Origin: Gymnogyps californianus
Lineage: Eukaryota > Chordata > Aves > Accipitriformes > Cathartidae
Reading direction: 5' to 3'
NCBI RefSeq assembly: GCF_018139145.2
Contig: NC_059485.1
Span: 17,359,698-17,423,697 of the forward strand
DNA length: 64,000 nt
Positions within the stretch are counted from its first letter, which is position 1. Each line of letters opens with the position of its first letter. Under the pieces are notes generated by a model. That model searched no databases, was not told where the DNA came from, and was given only the letters and a program-made list of their open reading frames with translations. A program made the translations under genes and the position numbers. Of the stretch, positions 40,675 to 52,400 are shown one piece after another.

Positions 40675-43371
40675 CTTGCCAGGACCCAGAGGAGAGGGTG
40701 GCCAGGGGAGTGAGCAAGCAGAGATGCCACCTTAGTACCCCCCGCCATAACCAAATCGCTGCCCTGCACTGGTCCTGGTGACCCACCTGGGGCATCAGCC
40801 GGGGCGCGGGCACCCTCCCGCTGCTCCGACCCCCCGCTCAGCACCGTGTCCCCCGTCCCCCCACGCTGCTGCACGATGCACCCCAAGGGCACGTCCCAGG
40901 GGGACGGGGGAGGGAGGTTTTGTGGGGTTTGCCCAGGCATTGCAGGGTGGGCGAGGGCGGGAGCGGCGAAGCGCTGAGCCCCGGCAGCGCCGAAGCCACG
41001 AGGGAGAGGATGTGACTCGGTTCCAGGGAGAGGGTCAAGGCGAGGAGGGCGACCACCAGCGCCCGTGGGAGGGGAGGGCAGGCTGCGGCTGGGGCAGCGC
41101 GGCCTTGGGAGGGGATGAGGCAGAGGATGGGACTCCTGGGACTTCTCCAGAAGGACAGCGGCGCTCGGACCCAGACCCAGCCAGGCAGGGGGAGCGCGGC
41201 TGCACGGGGAGGCACGGCAGGACCCGCTGCAGCAAAGGGGTGGCCCTGGCATCTCCACTGCCAGTTTAGGGGCACCGAGGAGGCACGCTGAGCAGCAACG
41301 GGGTGCAAGCACCGCTCTAACGCTCGCAAAGGGGCTGCTGCAGTTGCAGCCGCCTGCTCCAGCCCAGACGCAGCAATGAGGGGCTGGGGGTCCAGCAGGA
41401 TAAGGCCGCTGCTCCCCCCAAGGGAAATCACGGCCTTGGGGACGTACCGTGCACCCTGCGGGGTCAGCCAGACCCCGGCCACGCCGCTCTCACTGCGTCA
41501 CGCACTCCTGCCTGCTGCCGGGACACGCTCAAAATAGCTGCCACGGACGTAGCCAGGAATGGGGGGGTCAGGCCCCCGCCGGGGGCACGGCCACAGGGTG
41601 CGGGCAGCCTGCCAGTCGCCCTCCTCGCCATCCATCCTCGGTCCCCAGCCCCGCGCGTGCTGCATCCACGAGACCCGAGAGCAGCATCAGGCATCACGGC
41701 ACCATGGCGGCGACCCCTCCTCCCCGAGGCTCTTATTTTAGCTCCTTCTCATCCTTTTCCCCTTGCTCTAAAAAAAGGAACGGTTTAATGAGGCAGGCTT
41801 GGCAAAATAAGAAAACCAGCCAGAGGAGCAGACCTCTGCCGAGGCCGGCTTCAACACCGCGTGCCACAAAGGGACAGGGGTGAGCCGGCAGCGGTGCCGA
41901 GCCCGAGCCCTTCGCCTGCTGCGGAGGAAACCCAGCCCGTGGCGCCGCAGGGGCCAGCCCAGCTGGAAAACCCATCGCGCCGCTCACCTCGCTCACTGCT
42001 GCAAAAAAACAGGTGACTTCAAAGCCGGGAGCTCGCGAGGTGCTGGCACTGCACGGCGGCCCCAGCGTCACCCGGTTTTGTAACCGCGCTGGCCCAGAGG
42101 AGAAGGAACCTTTCCAAATAACCCGGCCCTCCAGCAACCGGGGAAAAAAGAAAAAACAAAACACAGGAGCGTTATTCCTCTTGGCTAAGCAAGCCCTCTG
42201 CAAACTTCCAGAGGATTTATGGCATTTTAAAGTTTTCCCCTTCAGCACAGTACTTCTCCAAGACTAAACATCTTCATCAATTCTCAGCCGCCCGGGGTTA
42301 GGGCTGCGGCGCGGCAGCGCTCGGCCGCGGCAGTGAAGGTGCATATTTCTCTTGGCAAACCCCGAGCGCCGGCCCCGGGCTGGATCGGACGGCAACGGAG
42401 GGAAGTGAGCTGCCTGCTTTGAACAGCCACCATCATTCACACGTTATTTTTAATAGCTCAGCGAGACAGAGTCCACCCTCCCCAGGAGACTTGGCTCGAG
42501 CCCATCGCGCTCACAGCTTCGCCGAAACGGCATTATACAAGCCGACAGGTCTGGCAGGGGGAGAAGCGGGGGGCAGGCGGGGAGGGGAGCAGCGCCTGGG
42601 GCCGTCGGTGGATAGGCGCAGGATGAATTTGGGAGCAGAGCCCGGTACCTTCCAGCCACGCCGAGTGGCACCCAGAGCAGGGGAGCGTCCCGGGGGCCAC
42701 TTGAGAGCTGGGAGCACTTTGCCCTGGCTCGCTTGCACGTGTAACCGCTGGGTTTATATTCATATATTGTGGTGTTGTATTTATAAGGCTGCCTGAAGGG
42801 TCAGGGCACCGCTCGTACCCGCAGAAAGCACCCAGGGGCCTTAGGGGAGCTCAGCACCCAGGCTCCACACAGGAGCAGCCGGCGGCAGGAGAGTCCCGGT
42901 GCAGCACAGCGCCGGAGCACCGGCTCCCTCCGGTCGGTGCCCGGGGTTACTGCCATGCCCAGGCACGGGCACCGGAGGCCATCGGCTTCCTGAGTCCATG
43001 GGCACGCGTGCGCCGGCGGCAGGAGAGGCGCAAGGAGCAGCAGAGCCCGCTGCGGCCATCTCACCCTGCTCTCCGCTGCATCCCTCCCCTCCCAAAGGCT
43101 TCCAGCCCCTTCTGCAGCGAGGGACGGCAGCCGCCGGCAGCCAGAGCCCCCAAGCCACAGGAAACCTCTAATAAGAGGCTGTTTAAACTCGACGTCAAGG
43201 CTTAAGCCCTCTACTTATTTCCTAATCACTGTTATTTGCTGAGCTGTGCGGATCCAGCCGCCCAGCCCTCACCCTTGGCAGGTCCTCGTCCCCAAGAGCC
43301 TTTCGCCCAGCTCCCATACAGCGGCGCAGAGCCCAGGAGCCTGCAGTCCCACCGCAGCCCTCGTGCCCACG

Positions 43372-43415
43372 GGGCTCGGGATCGCTGCCTGCAGGGCTCG
43401 GGATTGCTGCCCGCA
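43372..43415. repeat. Two-copy 22-bp tandem repeat
   Basis: Two copies beginning GGGCTCGGGAT that differ at two bases, about 300 bp beyond CORO7 exon 7. Confidence 0.85.
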
Positions 43416-43702
43416 GGCAGACAGCCCCAGCAGCAACGTGCCGGTACACCGGGGAAGCTCGCCGGCCCCGGCAGGAGGGCAGGGATCCCCTGTGCCAAAC
43501 CCCAGCGGGGCCAAGAAGGAGGCAGCCCCGATCGCCCTGCCCTCAGCCCCTGCCACCGCACTGCCACTGCAGCCTCTCCCAAGCTGTACCAGGGCTGGGA
43601 CAGTTTGGGACACCAAAGCCCATCCCACAGCAGGCAGCGGGCACCCTGGTCAGGCAGGGCTGCCTGCACCACGTCACCCAGTGCACCCGGGAGGGACGGT
43701 AC

Positions 43703-43753
43703 CTGGGAGGCGGCCGGGCTGGCTCGGGGGTCAAAGATCCGCAGTTTCTTGTC
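43703..43753 (-). CDS. CORO7: CORO7 exon 7
   Basis: Acceptor ATCTCCACAG, donor GTACCG. Encodes DKKLRIFDPR to AASQ. It is the last CORO7 exon seen; the next should begin with a segment like STQAHENSRD. Confidence 0.93.
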
Positions 43754-46700
43754 CTGTGGAGATAAAAAGAAAACAGAGGAGGGTTATGGACCCCGGGGCC
43801 AGCGGGATGTCAGGCCATATTAGGCAGAAGGCTGGAGCGAGCTGCCCCCCTCCTTCCTGCCCATCACTCTCCTGCCTGCAGTGCCTGCCCCTATGGATGG
43901 CTTGCACAGTGTCCTCCAGGTCCTGCCCCACATCGCGGGCAGGGGCGCACCCCCAGGACCCCCACAGCCTCACCACGACCCCGACACCCTCAAAACTGCT
44001 CCCAGAGAAGGGGGGAGCCTCCAAAATAGAGCCAGGGCTGGAGCCCGACCTCTCGGACGCCATCCTGCCAACGCTCCCCAGCATCCCACGGGCAGGGGAG
44101 CTAGCCCTCTCCTGCCCGGCACCCCACAGCCAAACGGGGTGGGGGATGCCCCTCGGCAAGTGCTGGCTGGGGCGCAGAGGCAGCAGGGAGGTGCCCTGGT
44201 GCCGGCCTTGCTGCCAGGGTGCTATTTGGGGAGCGCGCAGTGTGCCGGCTAGACCCACGTGGCACGGCACGGCGGTGCTGCAGGCCTTGGGGGTCACACG
44301 GCACGGCTCGGGGGCTGACCCGCGCCCCAGATGGCATGGCTTGGGGTTTTAGCCTCTGTGCTCAGCCTGCACGCTTCGTACGGGGCTCCAACTGCTCGCT
44401 TAGCCTGCACACTCAGTCTGCACGCTTGGCCGGCCTCCATGCTCCATCTCGGGCCCACCTGCTCGCTCAGCCCGCACGCTTAGCCTCCACCCTTGGCACA
44501 GGGGGGCTGACTGCTCGCTCAGCCTGCAGGCTTGGCATGCACGCTCAGCTGGGCTTGCACACTTGTGGTCCTGCTCACCCGGCCTCTGTGCATGGCCTGG
44601 GGGCCTGGCAGCTTGCTTGGCCTGCACGCTTAGCCTCTATGCTGGGCCTGCACGCTTAGCACAGAGGGGAGACTGCTTGCTCGGGCCATACGCTTGCTCT
44701 GCCTGCACGCTTTGCATGGAGGCCCGCCTGCTCGCTCGGTCTGCCCGCTCGGTCTGTGCGCTCAGCTGGCCTGCCCGCTTGGCCTGGGAGCCTGCCCGCT
44801 CGCTCGGCCTGCACGCTTGGCCTCCATGCAGGGCCTGCGCACAGCCCGCGCGCTAGCGCGTCCGGCAGCGCGCGAGCGGCAGGCGCCATCTAGCGCTCCT
44901 GTCCTCCTCGGCTCCGGCACCGCTCGCTGACCCCATTTCTGCCCTTTTTTTCCCCAAAACGGGGTCACCGTGTGCCCCTCCAGGACCAGGGTGCAGCCAG
45001 CAGCCGGCCCGGCTGTACCGTGCCGTGCCGCAGCGAGGTCGCCCATGCGAGCCGCTCACCTTGCAGGAGGTGCCGAGGAGGCAGCCATCTCGCTTCCAGG
45101 TCAGGCTCTGCAGCTGGTCCCCGTGGGAGTCCAGGGCTGCGGGAGGAAAGCAGGCACAGGACCGGGATCAAGCGGGGCTCCTCCCGCGGATGAGGCAGGC
45201 GTAGGGGCAGGAGCCGTCGCTCTCCCACCCGTCAGCACCGGAGCGCTTCCCAGGGGAAATGATCTGGCCTTTCCGAAGGGCTGGTGGCAGCCAGAGCAGG
45301 GGCCAGGACCCACCGGGACGCTGCCGTGTCCGTGCAGGGAGCATCCCCACACTGCTGGCAGCTCGATCCGAAGGGCAGGAGCCCTGGGAAAGCCACAGAG
45401 CACTTACACCCCTGCGCTGCCGCCCAGCCTCCTCTCCCCATCGGGTTAGCTGAGGTCTGGGCAAAGGTGGTCGGCAACAGCCCATGGCACCCACATCTAT
45501 CCATGCACTGGGACACGCAGGGAGATGGACCTGTCACCCCAGGGGATCCCCAGACATCCCCTGGGTGTCTGTAGCCACCCGTGCTGCCTGTTTGGCGACA
45601 CCAAGGTCCGGACTTGAGCCCATTGCTTGAGCCCAGGCACCAGCACGGTGGAGATACACGTCGCGGGCAGGAGCCGGTGGGCATGGCCATGCCTACCTGT
45701 CAGCGGCTGCTGCCGCCCCACATCCCAGACGGTGACTCGCTTCCCTGCGCCGCTGGCCAGCACGCCGTCTGCCGTGGGGTGGAACTGCAGCATGTCCACC
45801 GGGCCCCCCCCGGGCCCCAGGGTCAGCCCTGCGCCGCCGGGCATGTCCTGGCCGCTCTCGGGCAGGCGCCACACCTTCACCTGCAGCCCCAGGGAGAGGT
45901 GGGTCAGTCGCTGGGGAGGCGAGCCGGACCCGGCTGGGTGCCGGCAGGGCTCGACCTGGCCTTGCTGCTTTTCCAGGCTTTGGTCCCTGAGGACACCAGG
46001 TGACCCCCTCATCGCAGCTCGGTGGGATCAGAGCTGCGGGCAATCTCAGGTGGGAGAGGGCTGATCCCTGGCTGACACCATCTGCCCTGTCCCCCACAAC
46101 CCGGGGACGTCCCACACCGCTCCCCAAGGCTGGCACCCTCCTCCCCAGGCTCCTCTTATTCCCATCACTCCGGCTCCATCTCCCCCAGGCTCTACACTGA
46201 ATCCCAGAGACATGCCGGGGGACACAGGGTGCCCCCGTGGGACCCCTGGCACTGAGCACTCACCGTCTCATCAGCAGAGCCCGTAGCCAGCAGGAGCTGA
46301 TCGAAAGGCGAGAAGTCAAAGTCCGTCACCACATCTGGAAGGAGAAGGGCAGAGGTTTGTCCTCCCCTTACCCCTGCAGACACCGTGCCTGCCCACCTTT
46401 GCTCTTCCCCAGCCTCAGACTCTTTTCATACACGCACATGTGCAGGCAGGGGCGGGCAGCTGGGGTCAGATCCAGCCCCACCGAGGCATTTTGGAGCAGC
46501 TCAGCTTTGCTGCAAGAGCCTGAGCCCCTCCACGCCGTCCGTTGGGGTCTCGCACCCCTTCGGCGGGGGACGGGAGCCCTGAAGGGTAGCACCGTGCGAT
46601 TGCATCTCCCCATCTAACCCACCCGCACCCCAGGTTTGGCTCTGATTTCAGGACGGACATCCCCAGGAGGCACAGGGAGAAGCACGAACAGCACAAGGGC

Positions 46701-49700
46701 GTCTGTGCTGGCCCGGACGCCGGCAAGCGAGGCCGTGGCCAGCTGGGGCCGTGCTGGTAACAAGGATCCCTTTGTAACGCCCCGGCTCGGCATGCCGGCA
46801 GCAGGGACGCTCCTCGTGGCTCCGGCGGCAGGGCCCCGCGGGAGGAAGGCTGGCACCGTCAGCAGCAGCCCCTCGGATGCATTTGGCACGCTCGGGAAAG
46901 TAGGTCACTGTGTACTTTTCTGCTTCCAGGAGGCTGCAGGGAGACAGGCCCAGGAGGCACAAAAAGCGAGCAGCTCGCTCTGCTGCATTTGCCCTGGGAG
47001 GAGAGAAAAATCCCTTCCCCGCTTTGGAGGCGTTGCTCTGGCACGGCCGGCTTCAAAGGGCTCGTGCTAAATCTCATTAAGAAGCCTGGCTCCCCGTGCA
47101 TCCCTCCAGCGCTCCCCTGGGAGCGGCAGAGCTCGCTGGCTCGCTTGCAAGCGTGGTGCAGCTCTCGGTGCACAGCCCCGTGCCACCGGGGCAGGGACCG
47201 AGCCGGGCAGAGGCAGCACAGGCTGGGCACGCTGCGCCGTACTGCAGCGATGCCAAGGCACCGCACGCAGGAAGGCGGCGCTGGGGCCGTCTCACTGCTT
47301 TGGTGCAATTTTTTGGGGAAATGGGTGGTAAGTGCCCCCCAAGCTGGCACTGCTGCTCCGACACCAGGAGAGGGGTACCCTCAGCTCCCCACCACTCCTT
47401 CCCTGTGCCCGGGCAGGAGGCAGAGCCCTCCGCCTCCGCGGCGCATGCTCCTCTGCCCGTGGCAATGCTGCCAGCCTCCTCTTCCCCTGCAGCGCTCGCT
47501 CTGCCCACATCAGAGCTGCTCAGGGCCACGTGGCCGCCGGTCCGGCCTGTTCCTCCCGTCGCTGGAGCCGGGTACACCCGCGGTGATGCCGTCCCCAGCT
47601 CCTCCACCAGCCTGGCACTGGGTGTACTGGGAACTTCAGGGCGTGCAATGAGTAATACGGGAAGGGTGTGCTAGAGGTAGAGCGTGAGCAAGAGCTACAT
47701 GTCCAGACCTCGCTGCAGCTCGAGAGATGAAGGGACGTGGATCAATTCGGCTCCTTAGCAAAAGCCCAGCCTGGCAGAACCCCGCGTGGTCAGTGTGGGT
47801 GTAGTGGGCTTGTGCCTCGCACACGAGTGAGCCTTGTCAGGGTCACCCTCCCTGTGAGCGATGGTCCCTGGGGACTCCAGCAGCTCCCCCAGCCCCTCGC
47901 CTGGGAGACAGCCCAACACAGCATCCTGAGCTGGGGCTCAGCACCTGAGCCCCTCTGCACAGCCCACGCAGGGCCAAACGCCTCCTGCGGAGGTGGGAGG
48001 TGGTACCCGACTCCTCGGTGCCCCGGTGCAGAGCGCAGCAGAGGCACGGGACAAGCCGGACAGGGGCCGGCAGCCACCCAGCTCACCTGAGTGGCAGCAG
48101 AGCTGAGACACGGTCCTCTTGCCTCCATCCTCGCACTCCAGCGGCACGATGCCCAGCACGCCTGCAGGAGAGGACACAAGAGCAGGTCACCAGCTGCCCA
48201 CCAGCCTGCCCATCACCCACAGGATGCTCCCAGGAACACCCACAGCCTGGGACACGGCAGGGGGGCACCCAGCTTTGCAGTGCAAGCCAAGAGGTGCGGG
48301 ACTGTCAGCACCTTTGGGGGAACTCGGGGAAAGCCACTTCCACTCGCCCACGTGCCTCCTGGGGTCCGTGAGGCTGACCTGCCCCCCAGCCCCCCAGGGG
48401 CAAATCCATCCCACCCCCCCCAGCCGCACTCAGCACTCCTTCCCTCGTGCCTTACCTGCCGCCTCGGCATTGAACGCGATCCAGCGGCAGCTGGCCTTCA
48501 CGTGGTTCCCACAGGACGTGACGGAGCCCGCTCGGATACCCCCGATCCAGGCCTAGGATGGAGAGGGAAAACCCATGTCAGGAGATGCCTCTGTTTTGGA
48601 GGGGCCCGACGCCGTGGCCGGAGCACGGCTGGAGGGGAGGCAATGAAGCGTCAGCACAGCATCGCTAGAGACCCTCAGCCCCAACGGAGCTCCCACGCCG
48701 AAGGACCTGGCACTACCTGGAGGCTGCTGACACCAACGGGATCGTGCTGGAGGCACATTTGTAGGGCCCCATCCTCTGGGAGGGCCGGGGCAACGTGGCT
48801 GCTCCTGCTCCCTGCATAAAAGCGCAGCCCCTCACCGGGGCTGGAGGCTTCGGGGCCAGCTTTGCCAGGAACGGGAGACAGGAGCATCCCGGCTCCAAGG
48901 GTTGCCTCTCCCCAAAACTGTCCCAGCCCTGGGCTCTCCCATTGCGATAAACCGATGTCAGGGAATTTGGGATGGGACAAAGGCTCTTGGGCTGCAAAGC
49001 ACCACAGCGTTGGGCTGTAGCTGACCGAGGCAGATAAATGCCTCCAGCAGCATGCTTCCCGCATGGACATGCGGCCAAGGAACTTCATTACAGCTTCAAA
49101 ACCAAAATCCCGCTTTGCAGTGTTTCCCACTACTACTCCACGGCCGAGCACTGCACCCGTGGGGGCACTGGGACGCCCTGCATCAGCCAGACCCGCTCCG
49201 GGTGACACAGACACCCGACCTCAAGTGGCCACCAGGACCAGGAGCTCCCTGGCACACCCAGGGCCAAGTCCAACCCTCGAGCAAAGGCGACAGCAGGTTG
49301 TTTTACGGCTGCCACCATGCCTGTATGCCTGCCGGCGGTCACAGGCATCACAGAGAGCTGCAGCGGGTGTCTGGAGCGGTGGATACCCCACAAACAGGGC
49401 AGAGCCCTTTACAGGGAAGGGAGCTGCGTATGCAGCCCCAAAAGGACCGAGCCCCGGGTTTCCTCTCCTTGCACGGCTTCCTTTTGAGGCCTGACAGAGA
49501 GCAGCGGTTCCTGCAGCACTTCCTCCCCTCCTTGTCACACAGCAGCCTACTCGGTGACAGACCTGTTAACCCTTCTCCTGCCGAAGGGAGGTTTCTCTCC
49601 CCGCACCCAGCAGGCAGGCCGGGGGCTGCAGCGGGGATGGGGAACAGGTCTGGAGCATGACCAAGATCCAGAAGGAAGGGTCCCACAATCTGCGCCCCGT

Positions 49701-52128
49701 CACCCCGCACTGGTCCCTCGGTGAGGGGGGTCACTAGCCACATCTGGCCCGCAGCATCCAGGGGTACCACGCAGGGCCCCTGCAGCGAGGTTTTGCAGAG
49801 GGACCGCTGAGCTGGTCCATCCCGGCCCCGCAACGTCCCCGCACGCAGGCGGGAGCCCTCGGGGAAGCAATCCTTCCCACAGCGTGCCAGGGCGTCCGGT
49901 AAAGCAAACGGTACCATCCTGGCTACATCCATAAAACAAACCGCAAGCTTTCAGGGCGCCTTGGCCAGCAGAGCCCTGCAGACGCTGCCTGGAGGGGAGA
50001 AGCGACTCAGATGGGATCCTTCGTGTTTACACTGCGCTTCCTGATCCGGCCAGGTCAAGTGTCTGCCTTCGCCTCCGTAAACAAGCTGCTCTGCTCGGCC
50101 GGGGGCACGAACAGCGTTTCCTGCTGTGATACCCGAGATGGATTCGGAGACGAGACGTCCATCTCCCACCTCCTGCCCCGCAGGGTGACGTGGCCTCGCT
50201 TCCTGGGGACACGTTTCATGCCTGGATGGGAAATGCCTTTTGGAAAGGCCACCTCCCATGTGCCGAGCCTGGTGCAGGCTGCCGGAGGCAGAGCAGACAC
50301 CTCTCCGCACACCGGGCGAGAGCACACTGTCCCCCCCCAGAGCTCCCCCACCACAGGAACCGACACCAGGGCAGCGGTGACGGGGACGTCCCTGCCTAGA
50401 GGGTGCCATAACCCCCCCCACGGCCAGGCGTCCCAGCACCCACGCTGCACAGCCACGCACGCTCCCTGGGCCGGCCGTTGGCAACAGCTCATCTGCGCCC
50501 TGAGGTTCGCAGCCAAACGCTCGGCCGGCTGAGGTTTCGGTGACCTGCCACCGGCTCTGCAGGCACACGGAGCCTGGCATGCTGCAGGGACAGTGGGATG
50601 CTCGAGGCCGGGGACAATGGCAGGGGCCACCATGTCCCCTCCTACAGCTGAAGCTCAGGAGGATGTTTCAGGTGCTCGCTGGGTCTGCAGAGGCATGCGA
50701 GCGCAGGACGGGCCAGCCTGGCACAAGGCTGACTTGGCCGGGAAGTTACAAGGAAGGAGAGCGCTGATGTCCAAGGGCCAGGAGATGAACATTTTGGTGG
50801 CCTTGGGGGCCCCCAAATTCTTCTCAAAGGCAGCAAGATGCAATGATTTTTTACCAGCATCACCCATCCAGCCCGAGCCCTCCGCTTCTGGCCACGTGGC
50901 CTATGCCGAAGGGTACCACCTTCCCGCACCTGCCTGCCACTCCGGCACCACTGGTAACCAGAGCAGCCTGCGCCATGCAGCTGGCCCACGCTGGCCCTTC
51001 CCCACGTGGGACTGTCCCCGGCAGGGACCCTGCTCCAGCTGTGCCAGCTCCTGTCTGCCCCACAGGCTGGGAGCCACCCAGGCAGGATCCCACCACCCAC
51101 CTCCACCACGGCAGAGCAGCGGCAGCCTCGCTCACGGCCACGGTGCTGCAGAGATGCTGGGTGAAGGGTGTCCAGCTTGGGGAGCCCCCAGAAGGGCTAC
51201 GTGTCCTGATAATGCTCCCCGATGTGGCTCACCCGGCACAACCCATCCCTGACCCAGTATCTCTTCACGAGCTGGGATGGATCACGATGCTCGGCACGGT
51301 CGGGGCTGGTTATTCGTGGGGCAGAGGCTGGAGCTGGGCACCATGTGGCTCCGTACTGCCTAGCAAGACCCACCAGACCTGCCCGGCCTCGGTGGTGCCG
51401 AGCTCTGCAGCTCGTGGGCAGGGTGACGGAGCTCAGCACCATCCCGTGGGGCCCCAGCGCTTCCTCTTTGCCTGGGGAAGCAGGGTGGCAGGAGCGGGGC
51501 CCAGCATTTCACGCTCAGGGTGCACGCTTCCCCGGCCGACACGGGTGAGCCAGCGCTGCCCCGGGGGTGGCCGAGCACAGGCGAGGTACCAAGCAGCCTC
51601 GGTGGGACGGCGGGCAGCGCGGACCGGGGGCCAACCGCCTGTGCCAGCCGTGCCCAGCCAGGGCCTGGCAGCAGGAGGGGCACAGCCCGGCTCCCTGCCA
51701 CCACGGGATGGGTACCCCAAGCCGGCTGCACCGGAGCAGCTCCCAGCCGGGGGACAGGCTGGGGTTCCCTGCCGGCACCCGGCTGCAGAGCACCCCGTGG
51801 CAGGGAGCCTCCGCGGACACCAGGGCTGGAAGCGGCGGGTGCCAAGGAGGGGCCGCCCAGGCGATGCTGCCGCACCGCGGCCGGGCACCGGGCAGGGGGA
51901 CCTGGGCACGGCCCCGCCATACCGGCGTGTGCCGCAGCAGCGGGACCCGGAGCTGCGCCCTACAGGAGCCGCCCCGCCTCTGACCCTGCTCGCCGGGAGC
52001 CCCGGTCCCGCCACCCCCGCACCCCCCGCCCCGGTACCGGGCGGCGGGGAGGATCCCGCGGCGCTCACCTCCCTGCGGGGCAGCCGGGCCTCGGTGTGCC
52101 GGAACTTGGACGCCTTGAAGCGGTTCAT
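43703..52128 (-). CDS. CORO7: Coronin-7, first seven coding exons (3' part absent)
   Basis: Coronin-7 is the tandem-propeller coronin that acts at the Golgi in post-Golgi traffic and limits F-actin assembly. Exons 52069-52128, 48456-48552, 48087-48161, 46264-46334, 45697-45880, 45060-45136 and 43703-43753 total 615 nt, exactly 205 codons, with every junction in phase and canonical splice sites. The start begins MNRFKASKFRHTEARLPRRE, the coronin-7 N-terminus, in a good Kozak context (CACCATGA). WD-repeat blades of the first propeller follow: FSPFDQLLLATGSAD with KVWRLP, LQFHPTADG with VTVWDV, and LTWKRDGCLLGTSCK with LRIFDPR. The family has about 920 residues, so over three quarters of the protein, including the second propeller and acidic tail, is missing between here and the N run. 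This may reflect a break in the assembly. Confidence 0.95.
43754..45059 (-). other. CORO7: CORO7 intron 6
   Basis: 1.3 kb intron, about 500 bp of which is a degenerate tandem repeat. No gene seen inside. Confidence 0.85.
44345..44850. repeat. Degenerate tandem repeat, GCTTGGCCTGCACGCT-like units
   Basis: About 500 bp built from variants of short words such as CGCTCAGCCTGCACGCTTGGCC and CCTCCATGC, in shuffled order. Spacing is irregular, which suggests an old minisatellite that expanded and then mutated. Frames across it are open but biased to Ala, Leu, Arg and Cys and are not coding. It ends abruptly in CpG-rich sequence near 44850. Confidence 0.85.
45060..45136 (-). CDS. CORO7: CORO7 exon 6
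   Basis: Acceptor CTCCCGCAG, donor GTGAGC. Encodes LDSHGDQLQS to GTSCK. Confidence 0.94.
45697..45880 (-). CDS. CORO7: CORO7 exon 5
   Basis: Acceptor GGCTGCAG, donor GTAGGC. Encodes VKVWRLPES, a glycine-rich loop and the blade ending VTVWDVG. Confidence 0.95.
46264..46334 (-). CDS. CORO7: CORO7 exon 4
   Basis: Acceptor CTTCCAG, donor GTGAGT. Encodes VVTDFDFSPF to GSADET, a WD blade. Confidence 0.95.
46335..48086 (-). other. CORO7: CORO7 intron 3
   Basis: 1.75 kb of GC-rich intron with no recognisable exon, RNA gene or repeat. Confidence 0.8.
48087..48161 (-). CDS. CORO7: CORO7 exon 3
   Basis: Acceptor CTCCTGCAG, donor GTGAGC. Encodes GVLGIVPLE to LCCHS. Confidence 0.94.
48456..48552 (-). 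CDS. CORO7: CORO7 exon 2
   Basis: Acceptor CATCCTAG, donor GTAAGG. Encodes AWIGGIRAGS to AFNAEAA, matching the first blade of coronin-7. Confidence 0.94.
48553..52068 (-). other. CORO7: CORO7 intron 1
   Basis: 3.5 kb of GC-rich intron. Long open frames on both strands (up to about 650 codons) cross it and the promoter but show no known domain and overlap each other, so I treat them as chance. Confidence 0.8.
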
Positions 52129-52400
52129 GGTGCTCCGGCCGCACCGAGCCGCGCCGAGCCCAGCCAGCCCAGCCAGCCCCGCCGCTCCGCGCCGCTCCGC
52201 CCGCCCCGGGACCGCCGCCAGCCACGCCCTCCCCCGCGGCCCCGGGACACGCCCTTGTTCTTTAGCCCCGCCCTCCGCGCCGGACCCGCCCCCTCCGGAC
52301 CCCTCGCCCCCTCCGGACCCCTCGCCCCACGCGTGTCCCGAACCCCCGGCTATCCCCAGCGGGGGTCTCTGCCTGCCCCGGCGCAGCGGCTCCCCGGGAC
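51850..52400 (-). promoter_or_regulatory. CORO7: CpG-island promoter of CORO7
   Basis: Dense CpG and GC-rich sequence around exon 1, without a TATA box. The transcription start probably lies within about 150 bp upstream of 52128. Confidence 0.7.
52069..52128 (-). CDS. CORO7: CORO7 exon 1
   Basis: ATG at 52128-52126; 20 codons ending RRE, donor GTGAGC. It lies in a CpG island. Confidence 0.95.

Larger units (their letters stand above)
35355..43702. other. GC-rich DNA, no exon recognised (CORO7 intron 7 or junction region)
   Basis: If the assembly is right, this is the start of CORO7 intron 7. I found no further CORO7 exon on the minus strand. I also found nothing resembling VASN (leucine-rich repeats), GLIS2 (zinc fingers), PAM16 or TFAP4 (bHLH). 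Only small repeats, a promoter-like TATA motif and many chance open frames are present. Confidence 0.6.

Noticed and set aside
35355..43702. Search for VASN, GLIS2, TFAP4 and PAM16
   Set aside because: No leucine-rich repeats, C2H2 fingers, bHLH segment or PAM16 J-like sequence was found in any frame.
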